From assembly GCF_014205835.1 (NCBI RefSeq), contig NZ_JACHCQ010000026.1, positions 1 to 64,000 on the forward strand: a stretch of 64,000 nt of DNA, read 5' to 3'. Shown here in pieces: positions 31,470 to 40,607 of this stretch. The notes below the pieces were generated by a model, which did no database searches, was not told where the DNA came from, and worked only from the letters and a program-made list of their open reading frames with translations. Made by a program: the position numbers and the translations under genes. The stretch is from Pedobacter sp. AK013 (GTDB taxonomy: Bacteria > Bacteroidota > Bacteroidia > Sphingobacteriales > Sphingobacteriaceae). Numbering within the stretch: the stretch's first letter is position 1; each line of letters starts with the position of its first letter.

Positions 31470-33119
31470 TTAAGCTAATAGTCTGATCGGCTCTTCTAAT
31501 AAACCTTTTAATGTTTGTAAGAATTGTGCTCCGGTTGCGCCATCAACCACACGGTGATCGCAACCTAAAGTTAATTTCATTACATTACCAGGAACAACAG
31601 CGCCGTTTTTAACCACCGGAACTTGCTGTATTGCGCCTACTGATAAAATTGCACCATCAGGAGAGTTGATAATTGAAGTAAATTCGTCAATACCAAACAT
31701 ACCTAAGTTAGAAACAGTGAAAGTAGAACCCTCCCAATCTGCTGGCTGTAATTTTTTAGCTTTTGCTTTACCGCCAAAATCTTTTACTTCTGCAGAGATG
31801 TGTGATAGAGATTTACCATCAGCGAAACGTACTACTGGTACCAATAAGCCATCTTCAACGGCGATAGCTACACCAATGTTGGTGTGTTCGTTAAACCTGA
31901 TTTTATCGCCACCCCATGATGAATTAACAGCAGGGTGTTTTTTCAAGGCAACGGCAACCGCTTTAATTACGATATCGTTGAAAGAAACCTTAACAGGGGC
32001 AACTGCGTTAATAGCCGTACGAGCAGCTATTGCATTGTCCATATCAATACTAATGGTTAAATAGAAATGTGGTGCAGTGAATAAACTTTCTGCTAAACGT
32101 TTTGCAATTACTTTACGCATTTGCGAAACCGGGGCTTCTGTAAATTTAACTTCGCCAACATATTGAGGAATAACTGGTGCTGGTGCAGCAGCTTTTTCAG
32201 CAGTTGGAGCTGCAGATTCTGCTTTTGCCGGAGCAGCAGCTGGTTTAAAGTTTTCGATATCTTTTTTAATGATACGGCCACCCTCTGCACTACCTGCAAC
32301 CTGCGATAAATCAATACCTTTATCTTTGGCAATTTTCTTAGCCAAAGGAGATGCTTTAACACGGCTATCTGAAGAACTTTCTGCAACCGGAGCAGATGCG
32401 CTTGTAGCTTGTTTTTCTTCTTTAGGCGCTTCGCTTTGGTCTTTCGCCTTTGGACTTTCAGCTCCTCCAGCTAAAATTCCGCTAACATCAGTTCCTTCTG
32501 GACCAACGATAGCAATAATTCCGTTCACTTTTGCAGCAGCACCTTTCTCTACACCGATATGCAATAAAGTTCCGGTTGCGTAGCCCATTACTTCCATAGT
32601 AGCCTTATCGGTTTCTACATCGGCAAGAACATCGTCGTCTTTTACTTTATCGCCAACTTTTTTATGCCATTCGGCAATTACGCCTTCAGTCATGGTATCG
32701 CTTAACAAAGGCATGCGGATAACCGTAACACCTTTTGCTGCTAATTCTTCTTCGCTTAAGTCACCACCCTGAGCAGGTGCTGCCTCTTCTTTTTTATCTT
32801 CAGCCTGTGGAGCATCGGTATTTTCGGCTTTTGGAGCCGCTGCACCTTTTTCTGCCTCCAATGCTGCTTTATAATCTTCGCCTTCTTTACCAATAACGGC
32901 CATGATAGCATCAACAGGAACAGCTGTTCCTTCTTCTACACCAACGTATAAAAGTGTACCATCCCAATAAGATTCCATATCCATTGTTGCTTTGTCAGTT
33001 TCTACTTCTGCCAAAACATCGCCGCTTTTCACTTTATCGCCCACTTTTTTGTGCCACTTTGCCAAAACCCCTTCGGTCATGGTGTCGCTCATTTTAGGCA
33101 TTTTAATTACATCAGCCAT
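31470..33119 (-). CDS. aceF: Pyruvate dehydrogenase E2, dihydrolipoamide acetyltransferase
   Basis: 549 aa. Two N-terminal lipoyl domains with lipoyl-lysines Lys43 and Lys172 (both in VETDKATM), joined by Ala/Pro/Glu-rich linkers. Then a peripheral E1/E3-binding domain (KASPLAKKIAKDKGIDLSQVAGSAEGGRIIKKDI) and a catalytic CAT domain with CDHRVVDGATGAQFL (His and Asp of the HxxxD motif). It transfers acetyl groups to CoA in the pyruvate dehydrogenase complex. Lies 30 bases downstream of the E1-alpha gene. The 2-lipoyl design is common in Bacteroidota. Confidence 0.96.
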   Translation of the reverse strand: MADVIKMPKMSDTMTEGVLAKWHKKVGDKVKSGDVLAEVETDKATMDMESYWDGTLLYVGVEEGTAVPVDAIMAVIGKEGEDYKAALEAEKGAAAPKAENTDAPQAEDKKEEAAPAQGGDLSEEELAAKGVTVIRMPLLSDTMTEGVIAEWHKKVGDKVKDDDVLADVETDKATMEVMGYATGTLLHIGVEKGAAAKVNGIIAIVGPEGTDVSGILAGGAESPKAKDQSEAPKEEKQATSASAPVAESSSDSRVKASPLAKKIAKDKGIDLSQVAGSAEGGRIIKKDIENFKPAAAPAKAESAAPTAEKAAAPAPVIPQYVGEVKFTEAPVSQMRKVIAKRLAESLFTAPHFYLTISIDMDNAIAARTAINAVAPVKVSFNDIVIKAVAVALKKHPAVNSSWGGDKIRFNEHTNIGVAIAVEDGLLVPVVRFADGKSLSHISAEVKDFGGKAKAKKLQPADWEGSTFTVSNLGMFGIDEFTSIINSPDGAILSVGAIQQVPVVKNGAVVPGNVMKLTLGCDHRVVDGATGAQFLQTLKGLLEEPIRLLA

Positions 33120-33149
33120 TATATCTAATTAATTGAAATCTTATTAATA

Positions 33150-34145
33150 TTAGTCCATTACGTAAGGGTAGTCCTGTTGCATATATACATCTTTGTATAA
33201 TTCAGATGCATCAGGCCAAGGAGATTCTTCAGCAAATTTTACTGCTTGATCTACAATTGCTTTTACTTTAGCTTCTACTTCTTCAATCCAGGCCTGATCT
33301 GCATACTTTTCTTTAAGAATAGTTTCTCTTGCGTGCTCAACCGGATCTTTTGCTTTATAATCTTCTAATTCTTCTTTGGTACGGTATTTTGCCGGATCTG
33401 ACATTGAGTGACCGCGGTAACGGTAAGTTCTCATTTCTAAGAAAGTAGGTCCCTCGCCTTTACGTGCACGTTGAATCGCTTCGTCCATTGCATTGTGCAC
33501 GGCAACCGGATCCATACCGTCAACAGGTGCACATGGCATATCGAAACCTAAACCTATTTTATAAATATCAGTCATGTTGGTGGTACGTTGTACTGATGTA
33601 CCCATTGCATAACCATTGTTTTCGCAAACAAAAACAACAGGTAATTTCCACAACATCGCCATGTTAAAAGTTTCGTTTAATGCGCCCTGGCGCACAGCAC
33701 CATCGCCCATATAGCAAATATTAACATTGTCAGTTCCTTTGTATTTTTCTGCAAAAGCAACGCCAGCACCTAATGGAATCTGACCGCCAACGATTGCATG
33801 ACCACCATAGAAGTTATGCTCTTTACTGAACATGTGCATTGAACCACCTTTACCTTTAGAGCATCCTGTAGCTTTACCGTACATTTCTGCCATAATACTA
33901 TCAGCACTAACTCCTAAAGCTAAGGCGTGAGCATGATCACGGTATGTTGTAATCATTGAATCACCTTTTTGCATTGCAGATATTGCACCTGCAACTACAG
34001 CTTCTTGTCCAATGTATAAATGACAAAAGCCACGTATTTTTTGTTGTCCGTATAACTGGCCAGTTTTTTCTTCGAATTTGCGCATCAGCAACATCGACTC
34101 GAACCACTTTAACCAGGTATCTTTATTTATTTCTACTGCACTCAT
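33150..34145 (-). CDS. pdhA: Pyruvate dehydrogenase E1 component, alpha subunit
   Basis: 331 aa. It binds thiamine diphosphate and decarboxylates pyruvate as an alpha2-beta2 enzyme. Key parts are RKFEEKTGQLYGQQKIRGFCHLYIGQEA, GGHAIVGGQIPLGAGVAFA, the TPP-binding motif GDGAVRQGALNETFNMA through CENNGYAMGT, and RTYRYRGHSMSDPAKYR with the phosphorylation-loop region. The beta subunit (pdhB) and E3 are not in the window and must lie elsewhere. First gene of a two-gene operon with aceF. Confidence 0.96.
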   Translation of the reverse strand: MSAVEINKDTWLKWFESMLLMRKFEEKTGQLYGQQKIRGFCHLYIGQEAVVAGAISAMQKGDSMITTYRDHAHALALGVSADSIMAEMYGKATGCSKGKGGSMHMFSKEHNFYGGHAIVGGQIPLGAGVAFAEKYKGTDNVNICYMGDGAVRQGALNETFNMAMLWKLPVVFVCENNGYAMGTSVQRTTNMTDIYKIGLGFDMPCAPVDGMDPVAVHNAMDEAIQRARKGEGPTFLEMRTYRYRGHSMSDPAKYRTKEELEDYKAKDPVEHARETILKEKYADQAWIEEVEAKVKAIVDQAVKFAEESPWPDASELYKDVYMQQDYPYVMD

Positions 34146-34171
34146 TTTAGGGTATTTGTTTTTTGCGACAG

Positions 34172-34179
34172 CAAATCTA
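34172..34179 (-). promoter_or_regulatory. -7 box of the pdhA operon
   Basis: TAGATTTG on the minus strand, exact TAnnTTTG, 26 bases before the pdhA ATG. Confidence 0.6.
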
Positions 34180-34539
34180 ATTTTTTTATTGTAATTTTTG
34201 GCACTTTTTAGTGTAAAAACATCATAGTATTAGGGTTCTAATCAGATTTAACAGTTGTTTTACAATTAAATATAAACCTGGGTTACTGATGTCGGTTTAA
34301 CAGCGATTTTTTATAATTAAATCAACACCCTTTATCATAATATGGAATCAATTTATTCTAAAATTTAATTCTGTATAAGTGCTTGTTTCCATAATTTAAA
34401 ATAATGCAAATTTATTCCTGTTTAGAATATTGAATTAAATCATTTTTTTAAAAAAGATAATTTGTAGGCGGCGTTTATAAACAAAAATGATGGGTGAAAA
34501 ACAAAAATGTTAATAACTTTCAGTTTTTATAACATTACA

Positions 34540-34571
34540 TTTGGATAACATTTGTATAATCAATACTTTTG
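34540..34571 (+). promoter_or_regulatory. Bacteroidota-type promoter of the NlpC/P60 gene
   Basis: TTTG (34540-34543), a 20-base spacer, then TACTTTTG (34564-34571): both elements of the primary sigma factor consensus at the normal distance. The leader to the ATG at 34640 is about 60 bases. Confidence 0.7.
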
Positions 34572-34639
34572 ACAACCAACAATAAGCCCATGTGGTGTAC
34601 GTTAATGTGTAAGTGAATACCCAAACATAACTGTATAAC

Positions 34640-35197
34640 ATGATTAAAAAAATTTTGTTTTCTTCTCTAATTGCTATTTGCACGCTCTCAGCCGCATTTG
34701 CGCAAACAAAAACAAAAGAATCTGGTAAAGAATTAAATGATCCTGATAACCTTGCATCCCAATATTTTTCGCAGGTTATGGGCGTTGCGGTAGATGCAAC
34801 TTCGAATTTAAAACTATACAAGTTTATTTACGAATGGATCGGAACTCCTTATAGTTATGGTGGAAACACCAAAAGAGGCATCGATTGTTCGGCTTTCACC
34901 AAAGCGATTTACGATAAAGTTTTCAACACCACCATTAGAAGAAATTCGCGCGATATTTTCAGCATGGTAGATCCGTTATCAAAAGAAGATTTAAAAGAGG
35001 GCGATTTGGTTTTCTTCAAGATTAAAAGCAGAAGTATTTCACATGTTGGTATTTACCTGGGCGATAATAGATTTGCACATGCATCAAGTTCTCGTGGTGT
35101 GGTAATCAGCAACCTCAACGAACCTTATTACAGCCGTTATTTTTATAAGGGTGGTCGTGTTTTAGAATCGTTTAAGAAAGAATTCACTGTAGAATAA
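34640..35197 (+). CDS. NlpC/P60 family cell-wall hydrolase
   Basis: 185 aa. Signal peptide to about residue 21 (AAFAQ). The NlpC/P60 (C40) domain covers residues 60-180: catalytic Cys83 in GIDCSAFTKA, His135 in SHVGIYLG, and His147 in FAHASS as the third residue. Such enzymes usually cleave gamma-D-Glu-mDAP or similar peptide bonds of peptidoglycan in the periplasm. It has no SH3 or LysM domain. Single gene with its own strong promoter and terminator (35247-35275). Confidence 0.93.
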   Translation: MIKKILFSSLIAICTLSAAFAQTKTKESGKELNDPDNLASQYFSQVMGVAVDATSNLKLYKFIYEWIGTPYSYGGNTKRGIDCSAFTKAIYDKVFNTTIRRNSRDIFSMVDPLSKEDLKEGDLVFFKIKSRSISHVGIYLGDNRFAHASSSRGVVISNLNEPYYSRYFYKGGRVLESFKKEFTVE

Positions 35198-35246
35198 ATC
35201 AGTTAACAGTTGACGATTTTCAGTTAACCGTTAATTAAAAATATAG

Positions 35247-35275
35247 AATCCTCCTAAAGAAATTTTCGGAGGATT
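35247..35275 (+). terminator. Terminator of the NlpC/P60 gene
   Basis: AATCCTCC / GGAGGATT stem, 13-base loop, then a T run. Confidence 0.85.
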
Positions 35276-35298
35276 TTTTGTTTAACACAACTCCAATC

Positions 35299-35360
35299 CG
35301 TCATTTCGAGCGGAGTGAAACGTAGTCAAGATAGCTCTCCACGTTCCATTCGAAATGACG
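35299..35360. repeat. Palindromic repeat, CGTCATTTCGAG type
   Basis: Outer arms CGTCATTTCGAGCGG... and ...TTCGAAATGACG. It overlaps the long in-frame extension of the next gene and so helps reject that extension. Confidence 0.85.
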
Positions 35361-35377
35361 ACTACAATAAATGCCTA

Positions 35378-36475
35378 ATGAAGTTCATCAATACCATCCT
35401 AATCTTACCTTTTATCCTAATTGTTTTAATTAGTTGCACGAGCAATAATGCACAGGTTACTGTTCCTGTAACAAAACAAGACACGGTGATTAGAAAAATA
35501 AAGGATACGATATCCATTACTGCTGTAGGCGATATTATGCTCGGCTCCGCTTTCCCATCTAAAACAAACCTGCCGCCCGATGATGCGGTAAACAGCTTTC
35601 GTGCGGTTGATAGTTTATTAAAAGGAGATATTGTTTTTGGAAACTTAGAGGGTTGCTTCCTGAACTCAGGCAATTCGAACAAATGTAACGGCATTAATCC
35701 GAACAACTGTTATGCTTTTAGAATGCCAGAGCGTTATGCCGGGATATACAAGGAGGCAGGATTTAATGTTTTAAGCATTGCCAATAACCATGTTGGCGAT
35801 TTTGATGCTAAAGGGAGGAAAAATACAGCAAGGATTTTAGATTCGCTACAAATCCATTACGCCGGGCAGGTAAACAAACCTTTTGAAGTTTTTGAAAAAG
35901 ACAGTGTAAAGTATGCGTTCTGCGCTTTTGCCCCGAATGAGAATACAGTGTCTATTAATAAGATTGACAGTGCAAAGGCTTTAGTAGCCCGTTTAAAATT
36001 ATTGGCCGATATTGTGATTGTTTCTTTTCATGGTGGAGGTGAAGGTGCAAGGTTTGAGCATGTTCCCCGCAAAAACGAGATTTTTTATAAAGAGAACAGG
36101 GGCAATGTTTATGCCTTTGCACATGCAGTTATCGATGCCGGTGCCGATGTGGTGCTGGGGCATGGTCCGCATGTAACAAGAGCTGTTGAAGTTTATAAAA
36201 ATAAATTCATCGCTTACAGTTTGGGCAATTTTTGTACCTATGGGATGTTCAGCTTAAATGGTAATAACGGTATTGCGCCTTTACTTCAGCTAAAAATAAA
36301 TGCGAAAGGCGATTTTCTATATGCGGATATTACATCAGTTAAGCAGGATAAAATTAACCGTTTAACCTTGGATGTTAATCATGGCGCTTTTAAACGGATC
36401 AGAGAACTAACAGATGCTGATTTTATTGGCCATAACTTGAAATTTGCTGATAACAGAATCAGTTTAAAAGATTAA
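35378..36475 (+). CDS. CapA-family metallophosphatase-like lipoprotein
   Basis: 365 aa from the ATG at 35378; the longer start at 35315 runs through the repeat at 35299-35360 and is not credible. Lipoprotein signal with lipobox LISC. The domain is of CapA/PgsA type (calcineurin-like): AVGDIMLGSAFP, GDIVFGNLEGCF, SIANNHVGDFDAKGRKNT, VIVSFHGGGEGARFEHVP, GADVVLGHGPHVTRAVEVYKNKFIAYSLGNF. Members take part in poly-gamma-glutamate or capsule synthesis, but many are of unknown role, and no capB/C genes are near. Confidence 0.92.
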   Translation: MKFINTILILPFILIVLISCTSNNAQVTVPVTKQDTVIRKIKDTISITAVGDIMLGSAFPSKTNLPPDDAVNSFRAVDSLLKGDIVFGNLEGCFLNSGNSNKCNGINPNNCYAFRMPERYAGIYKEAGFNVLSIANNHVGDFDAKGRKNTARILDSLQIHYAGQVNKPFEVFEKDSVKYAFCAFAPNENTVSINKIDSAKALVARLKLLADIVIVSFHGGGEGARFEHVPRKNEIFYKENRGNVYAFAHAVIDAGADVVLGHGPHVTRAVEVYKNKFIAYSLGNFCTYGMFSLNGNNGIAPLLQLKINAKGDFLYADITSVKQDKINRLTLDVNHGAFKRIRELTDADFIGHNLKFADNRISLKD

Positions 36476-36519
36476 TCTTCTACGACATCAATCTCAATTT
36501 ATTTCAGAATATTTGTGGT

Positions 36520-36626
36520 ATGAAACCATCATGTTTTTCAAACCACACAGTGATCTGCATAAACGGCTCGAGCTTTCTTGAGCACCGTTAAAACTTCACA
36601 TTGGCTGAAAAAGCTGATCGTTTCAT
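36520..36626 (-). repeat. Three-copy element, copy 1 (expanded)
   Basis: Ends ATGAAACCATCA and TGATCGTTTCAT form an inverted repeat. On the minus strand it contains GTGGTTTGAAAAACATGATG as in copies 2 and 3, but with about 48 extra bases in the middle. Confidence 0.7.
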
Positions 36627-36650
36627 CAACTTTAAAATAATTATATACGG

Positions 36651-36833
36651 ATGAAAAAAGGACTAATACTTCATTATATCATAGGTATTGCAGCTGCAAT
36701 TTTAGTATTGGCAGCAGCCTACTACATCAACCGAAATCCTGATAACTTATTATCTGCAGGAATTATTATCCTGGCAGGTTGCCTGGTTGCTTTTAGCCAA
36801 TACCAGATCATTAAACAAAAAAAGAAGCAATAG
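36651..36833 (+). CDS. Small two-helix membrane protein
   Basis: 60 aa: helix 1 about 7-26, helix 2 about 35-49, then a basic tail (KQKKKQ). No domain recognised. It could be a real small gene, as the frame begins soon after a repeat element and has strongly biased hydrophobic codons, but there is no independent support. Confidence 0.6.
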   Translation: MKKGLILHYIIGIAAAILVLAAAYYINRNPDNLLSAGIIILAGCLVAFSQYQIIKQKKKQ

Positions 36834-36960
36834 TATAACGGCAATTATTCTCCAGGCAACAAAGGGTGAAAATTTTAAAAGGGTATTTACCTTCGTCTCG
36901 CCATAGGAGCTGGTGTTGTACTTTTTCTGCTATCTAAAAAATTTAGGAGAAAAGCCTGGT

Positions 36961-37146
36961 TTAGCTCTCGTCCTTCGTATTCTTCACCAGGCCAATTCCT
37001 GATACAAAAAATATAAGCCCGATGATGCCGTAAACCATCAATCCCCTTGTGTTTTGACTATGGTTTACAAAACCGTACCCGGCATAAATTAAACCGATAA
37101 TCCCCAATATGGTTAATATCGTTCCGAAAGTGCGTTTTACGTTCAT
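36961..37146 (-). CDS. Small two-helix membrane protein
   Basis: 61 aa from the ATG at 37146 (MNVKRTFGTILTILGIIGLIYAGYGF). An upstream ATG at 37176 would add ten polar residues before the first helix. Two helices (about 7-26 and 36-54) with a short loop and charged tail. Resembles small uncharacterised membrane proteins in the phylum; no function is evident. Confidence 0.72.
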   Translation of the reverse strand: MNVKRTFGTILTILGIIGLIYAGYGFVNHSQNTRGLMVYGIIGLIFFVSGIGLVKNTKDES

Positions 37147-37204
37147 GTGGTTGTCTTTTTTATAAAATATAGACAAAATATTCTCGCTTTTGTTTTAAAC
37201 CAAA

Positions 37205-37240
37205 AAAGCAGCCCATCTCATTAACTGGATGGGCTGCTTT
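37205..37240 (-). terminator. Terminator of the M13 peptidase gene
   Basis: AAAGCAGCCCATC / GATGGGCTGCTTT, 13-bp perfect stem with a T tract on the minus strand, 20 bases after the stop of the peptidase gene. Confidence 0.9.
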
Positions 37241-37259
37241 TATTAGATGAAAAGATAAT

Positions 37260-39302
37260 TTACCAGACTCCTAATCGGTTTGTTGGAGCGATATACATTT
37301 TCGCCGTAGTAGGAATGTTGAATGCCTTATAAAAGGCTTCCATATTATATACGGGGCCATTTACACGGAACATCTCCGGGCTATGTGGATCTGTCTTTAA
37401 CCTTACGCGCATGCTTTCGTCACGGGTTTTGATTCTCCACACTTGGGCAAAACTTAAGAAGAAGCGTTGATCAGGCGTAAAACCATCAATCTTTTTGTCG
37501 CCTTTGCCTTGCTCAGTTAATTTAAAAGCATCATATGCAATGTTTAAGCCACCAATATCGGCCAGGTTTTCACCTAAAGTTAGCGAGCCATTTACATGCT
37601 GATTATCCAATAGCGAGAAGTTATTGTAAAATGTTTCTACTTTACCAGCTTTGATCTTAAATTTATCAGCATCGGCTTTGGTCCACCATTCTTTTAAGTT
37701 GCCTACGGCGTCATACTGGCGACCTTGATCATCGAAACCATGCGTCATTTCATGACCAATTACCGCACCTATTGCACCATAGTTAATGGCATCATCTGCA
37801 GCAAAATCAAAGAACGGGAACTGTAAAATTCCGGCAGGGAAAACAATTTCGTTGAACGATGGATTGTAATAGGCGTTAACGGTAGGGGGAGTCATTCCCC
37901 ACTCTGTTTTATCTACATTTTTGCCCAGTTTATCCATCATTTCTTTGTAGGCATGCTTGCTTGCTGATTGAAGGTTTGCATAATAAGTGTTTTTCGAAAT
38001 TTCTACATCATCGTACTTTTTCCATTTATCAGGATAGCCTATTTTTTTGATGAATGCATTTAGTTTTTCTAAGGCTTTCTTTTTGGTTTCTGGCATCATC
38101 CAATCTACCTTTTGGATTCTTTCTGCATATACTTTCTGTAAATTGTTTACCAAGGTTAACATACGCGCTTTAGCCTCTGCCTTGAAATATTTTTCGGCAT
38201 ATAATTGGCCTAAAAGCTCGCCTAAGTTACGATCGGTAGCATTTACAATGGCTTTCCATCTTTCTGTTGGCGCTTGCTGACCATAGAGTGTTTTAGAGAA
38301 AAAATCGAATTTAGCATCTCTGAATTTCTTGGTAAAAGCATTAGCCGATCTGTTTAAAGCATCAAACTTTAATTTTTCTTTCCAGATTTCGATAGGCTGG
38401 CTTTTAACCAGTGCTGATAAGGTTTGATAATATTTTGGCTGCCTCACGATAACGGTATCTGTGTTTGCGCCCAGTTTACTTAAAACAGATTTCCACTCAA
38501 TATTGGGTGTCTGCTTTTGAAAATCAGCCACCGTCATTTTGTTATAGTTTTTCTGTGGATCGCGGAGTTGCACTGGAGTTGAATGCGATTGTGCAATCGC
38601 TGTTTCCAGTTTTAAAATATTGTCGGCATATTTACTCGCATTCGCAGAATCACTTGACAGGTTAAAAATTTTTGTGATGTATTTGATGTACTCGGCTCTG
38701 ATTTTTTTTGCCTTATCATCTTGTTCTAAATAATAACTGCGATCAGGCAGGGTAAGACCAGCCTGCGAAAATGATAAAGCATTTTTAGTGCTTAATTTAT
38801 CATCTGGTTCTACACCAAAGCCCAATAAATCTCCCTCACCATCTTTATAGCCGTCGGCTATAAAATTAATTAAATCCTTATCGTTTTTAATCCCATCTAT
38901 TTTACTTAATAGTGGTTTTATAGGTTCGATGCCCAACTTTTCGATGGTAAGGGTATCCATTCCACTGGTATAGAAATCGCCAACTTTCTGTTCGGTACTT
39001 CCTTTGGCTGCATTAGCTTTTGAAGCGTTTTCGAGAATACTGTTCAGATTCTTCAGGTTATCATTATATAGCGTATAAAAAGAACCCCAGCCTGTTTCGG
39101 TTTTAGGAATTTCAGTATTTTTCATCCATTTTCCATTGGCATATAAGAAAAAGTTATCGCCGGGTTTTACAGTGGTATCCATGCCAGCCTTATCGAAAAA
39201 TTCGGTACGTGCATTTACTGTATCGGTTTCTTGATGGCTCTTATTCTGGCATGCTGCAAACAGCAAAACGCCTGCCGCCGGAAGAAATAATTTAATTTTC
39301 AT
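37260..39302 (-). CDS. M13 family zinc metallopeptidase (neprilysin/PepO-like)
   Basis: 680 aa from the ATG at 39302 (MKIKLFLPAAGVLLFAACQNK); the longer start at 39353 would bury the lipobox (FAAC) 17 residues deeper. Envelope lipoprotein. The zinc site is HEMTH (517-521) within VIGHEMTHGFDDQGRQYD, with the third ligand in GENLADIGGLNIAYDAF. NAYYNPSFNEIVFPAGILQFPFFD is the M13 signature, and it ends CxxW-like without the Cys (MYIAPTNRLGVW). Cleaves oligopeptides; substrate unknown. Confidence 0.94.
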   Translation of the reverse strand: MKIKLFLPAAGVLLFAACQNKSHQETDTVNARTEFFDKAGMDTTVKPGDNFFLYANGKWMKNTEIPKTETGWGSFYTLYNDNLKNLNSILENASKANAAKGSTEQKVGDFYTSGMDTLTIEKLGIEPIKPLLSKIDGIKNDKDLINFIADGYKDGEGDLLGFGVEPDDKLSTKNALSFSQAGLTLPDRSYYLEQDDKAKKIRAEYIKYITKIFNLSSDSANASKYADNILKLETAIAQSHSTPVQLRDPQKNYNKMTVADFQKQTPNIEWKSVLSKLGANTDTVIVRQPKYYQTLSALVKSQPIEIWKEKLKFDALNRSANAFTKKFRDAKFDFFSKTLYGQQAPTERWKAIVNATDRNLGELLGQLYAEKYFKAEAKARMLTLVNNLQKVYAERIQKVDWMMPETKKKALEKLNAFIKKIGYPDKWKKYDDVEISKNTYYANLQSASKHAYKEMMDKLGKNVDKTEWGMTPPTVNAYYNPSFNEIVFPAGILQFPFFDFAADDAINYGAIGAVIGHEMTHGFDDQGRQYDAVGNLKEWWTKADADKFKIKAGKVETFYNNFSLLDNQHVNGSLTLGENLADIGGLNIAYDAFKLTEQGKGDKKIDGFTPDQRFFLSFAQVWRIKTRDESMRVRLKTDPHSPEMFRVNGPVYNMEAFYKAFNIPTTAKMYIAPTNRLGVW

Positions 39303-39330
39303 CTGTCTATAATTTGTTTTTTTTAAGGTG

Positions 39331-39389
39331 ATGAAGCGATCAGATTTGTTCATCCCACTGCGTGGTTTGAAAAATCATGATGGTTTCAT
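39331..39389 (+). repeat. Three-copy element, copy 2
   Basis: 59 bases, ATGAAGCGATCA ... TGATGGTTTCAT, 49 of 59 positions identical to copy 3 (56499-56557). Lies in the promoter region between the M13 peptidase and the SPFH gene. Confidence 0.8.
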
Positions 39390-39478
39390 TGTATATAAGT
39401 TAGTTAGAAAATCTAAAGCTACAAAATGCCTGATGTAGTTTGCATGAATTTTTTATAACTTCATAAAAAAATCTAATT

Positions 39479-40417
39479 ATGCAATACACCGTTTACATTT
39501 TAGTAGTAATAGGAGTTATTATACTACTAAGTTCGTTCGTTACCGTTAAACAGGGCACCATTGCGGTGGTAACCGTTTTTGGTAAGTACCAAAGGCTCTT
39601 AAGGCCAGGTTTAAATTTTAAAATCCCTTTAATAGAGCAGATTTATTCGCGGATATCGATCCAAAACCGCTCTGTAGAGCTTTCTTTTCAAGCGGTAACA
39701 CAAGATCAGGCCAATGTTTACTTCAAGGCCATGCTTCTTTATTCTGTAATTAACCAAGATGAAGAAACCATCAAAAATGTAGCATTTAAATTTGTTGATG
39801 CCACCAACTTAATGCAGGCTTTGATTAGAACTATCGAAGGTTCTATCCGTGCATATGTTGCTACGCAAAAGCAGGCAAATGTATTGGCCCAGCGCAACGA
39901 AATTGTGCTTCATGTTAAGGAGCAGATTGACCAGGTTTTAGACGGATGGGGTTACCATCTTCAGGATCTTCAATTAAACGATATTACTTTCGATGAAGAA
40001 ATTATGCGATCAATGAGTCGTGTAGTAGCTTCAAACAACTTAAAAGCAGCGGCGGAGAATGAAGGACAGGCATTGCTGATTACCAAAACCAAAGCTGCAG
40101 AAGCAGATGGTAATGCAATTAAAATTGCCGCTACAGCAGAGCGTGAAGCTGCTCAGTTACGCGGACAGGGTATTGCCTTGTTTAGGGAAGAAGTTGCAAA
40201 AGGTATGACTAACGCTGCACACGAAATGCAACAGGCGAATTTAGACACTTCTGTAATCTTATTTACCATGTGGACAGAGGCCATTAAGCAATTTGCAGAA
40301 TATAGCGAGGGCAACGTAATCTTTTTAGATGGCAGTACTGAGGGCATGAACAAAACCATGAAAGAAATGATGGCAATGCAAATGACCAAACAGAACGAGC
40401 CTACCGGAAAGAAATAA
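39479..40417 (+). CDS. SPFH/band-7 family membrane protein
   Basis: 312 aa. One N-terminal membrane helix (2-23), then an SPFH domain: VKQGTIAVVTVFGKYQRLLRPGLNFKIPLIEQIYSRISIQNRSVELSFQAVTQDQANVYFKAMLLYSV. A long coiled coil follows (AAENEGQALLITKTKAAEADGNAIKIAATAEREAAQLRGQG). These proteins form large membrane-bound ring assemblies that organise lipid domains or guard proteases. No NfeD or protease gene is adjacent, so the partner is unknown. Confidence 0.93.
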   Translation: MQYTVYILVVIGVIILLSSFVTVKQGTIAVVTVFGKYQRLLRPGLNFKIPLIEQIYSRISIQNRSVELSFQAVTQDQANVYFKAMLLYSVINQDEETIKNVAFKFVDATNLMQALIRTIEGSIRAYVATQKQANVLAQRNEIVLHVKEQIDQVLDGWGYHLQDLQLNDITFDEEIMRSMSRVVASNNLKAAAENEGQALLITKTKAAEADGNAIKIAATAEREAAQLRGQGIALFREEVAKGMTNAAHEMQQANLDTSVILFTMWTEAIKQFAEYSEGNVIFLDGSTEGMNKTMKEMMAMQMTKQNEPTGKK

Positions 40418-40494
40418 GCTATTTTAGCCCTCTAAGGTTTGTTGTGCTGTTAGATGTTACCATCTGACATTAAAATTTAAAGATGAATTATCTA

Positions 40495-40518
40495 GTGTCA
40501 GATAGAAATATCTGACAC
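40495..40518. repeat. Perfect hairpin with GAAA tetraloop
   Basis: GTGTCAGATA GAAA TATCTGACAC: 10-bp perfect stem. A weaker related pair (ACCATCTGACAT) lies 30 bases upstream, and two similar pieces (GCTATTTTAGCCCTCTAAGG at about 40419 and ACTATTTTAGACCTCATAGG at about 40529) frame it. Confidence 0.7.
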
Positions 40519-40563
40519 CACGAAAATAACTATTTTAGACCTCATAGGTTTTTTAAAAAACAA

Positions 40564-40595
40564 AAAGGCCGCTTTAGTTTGCTAAAGCAGCCTTT
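40564..40595 (-). terminator. Hairpin downstream of the SPFH gene
   Basis: AAAGGC-GCTTTAG / CTAAAGC-GCCTTT stem with one C-A mismatch, loop TTTG; T runs on both strands, so it may serve both convergent genes. Confidence 0.7.
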
Positions 40596-40607
40596 TACTG
40601 TGCCTAT

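Larger units (their letters stand above)
34146..34639. other. AT-rich region with two divergent promoters
   Basis: 494 bases without a gene. Its left edge holds the pdhA -7 box (34172-34179, minus) and its right part the promoter of the NlpC/P60 gene (34540-34571, plus). The middle is simple AT-rich sequence in which I see no hairpin or reading frame of note. Confidence 0.7.
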
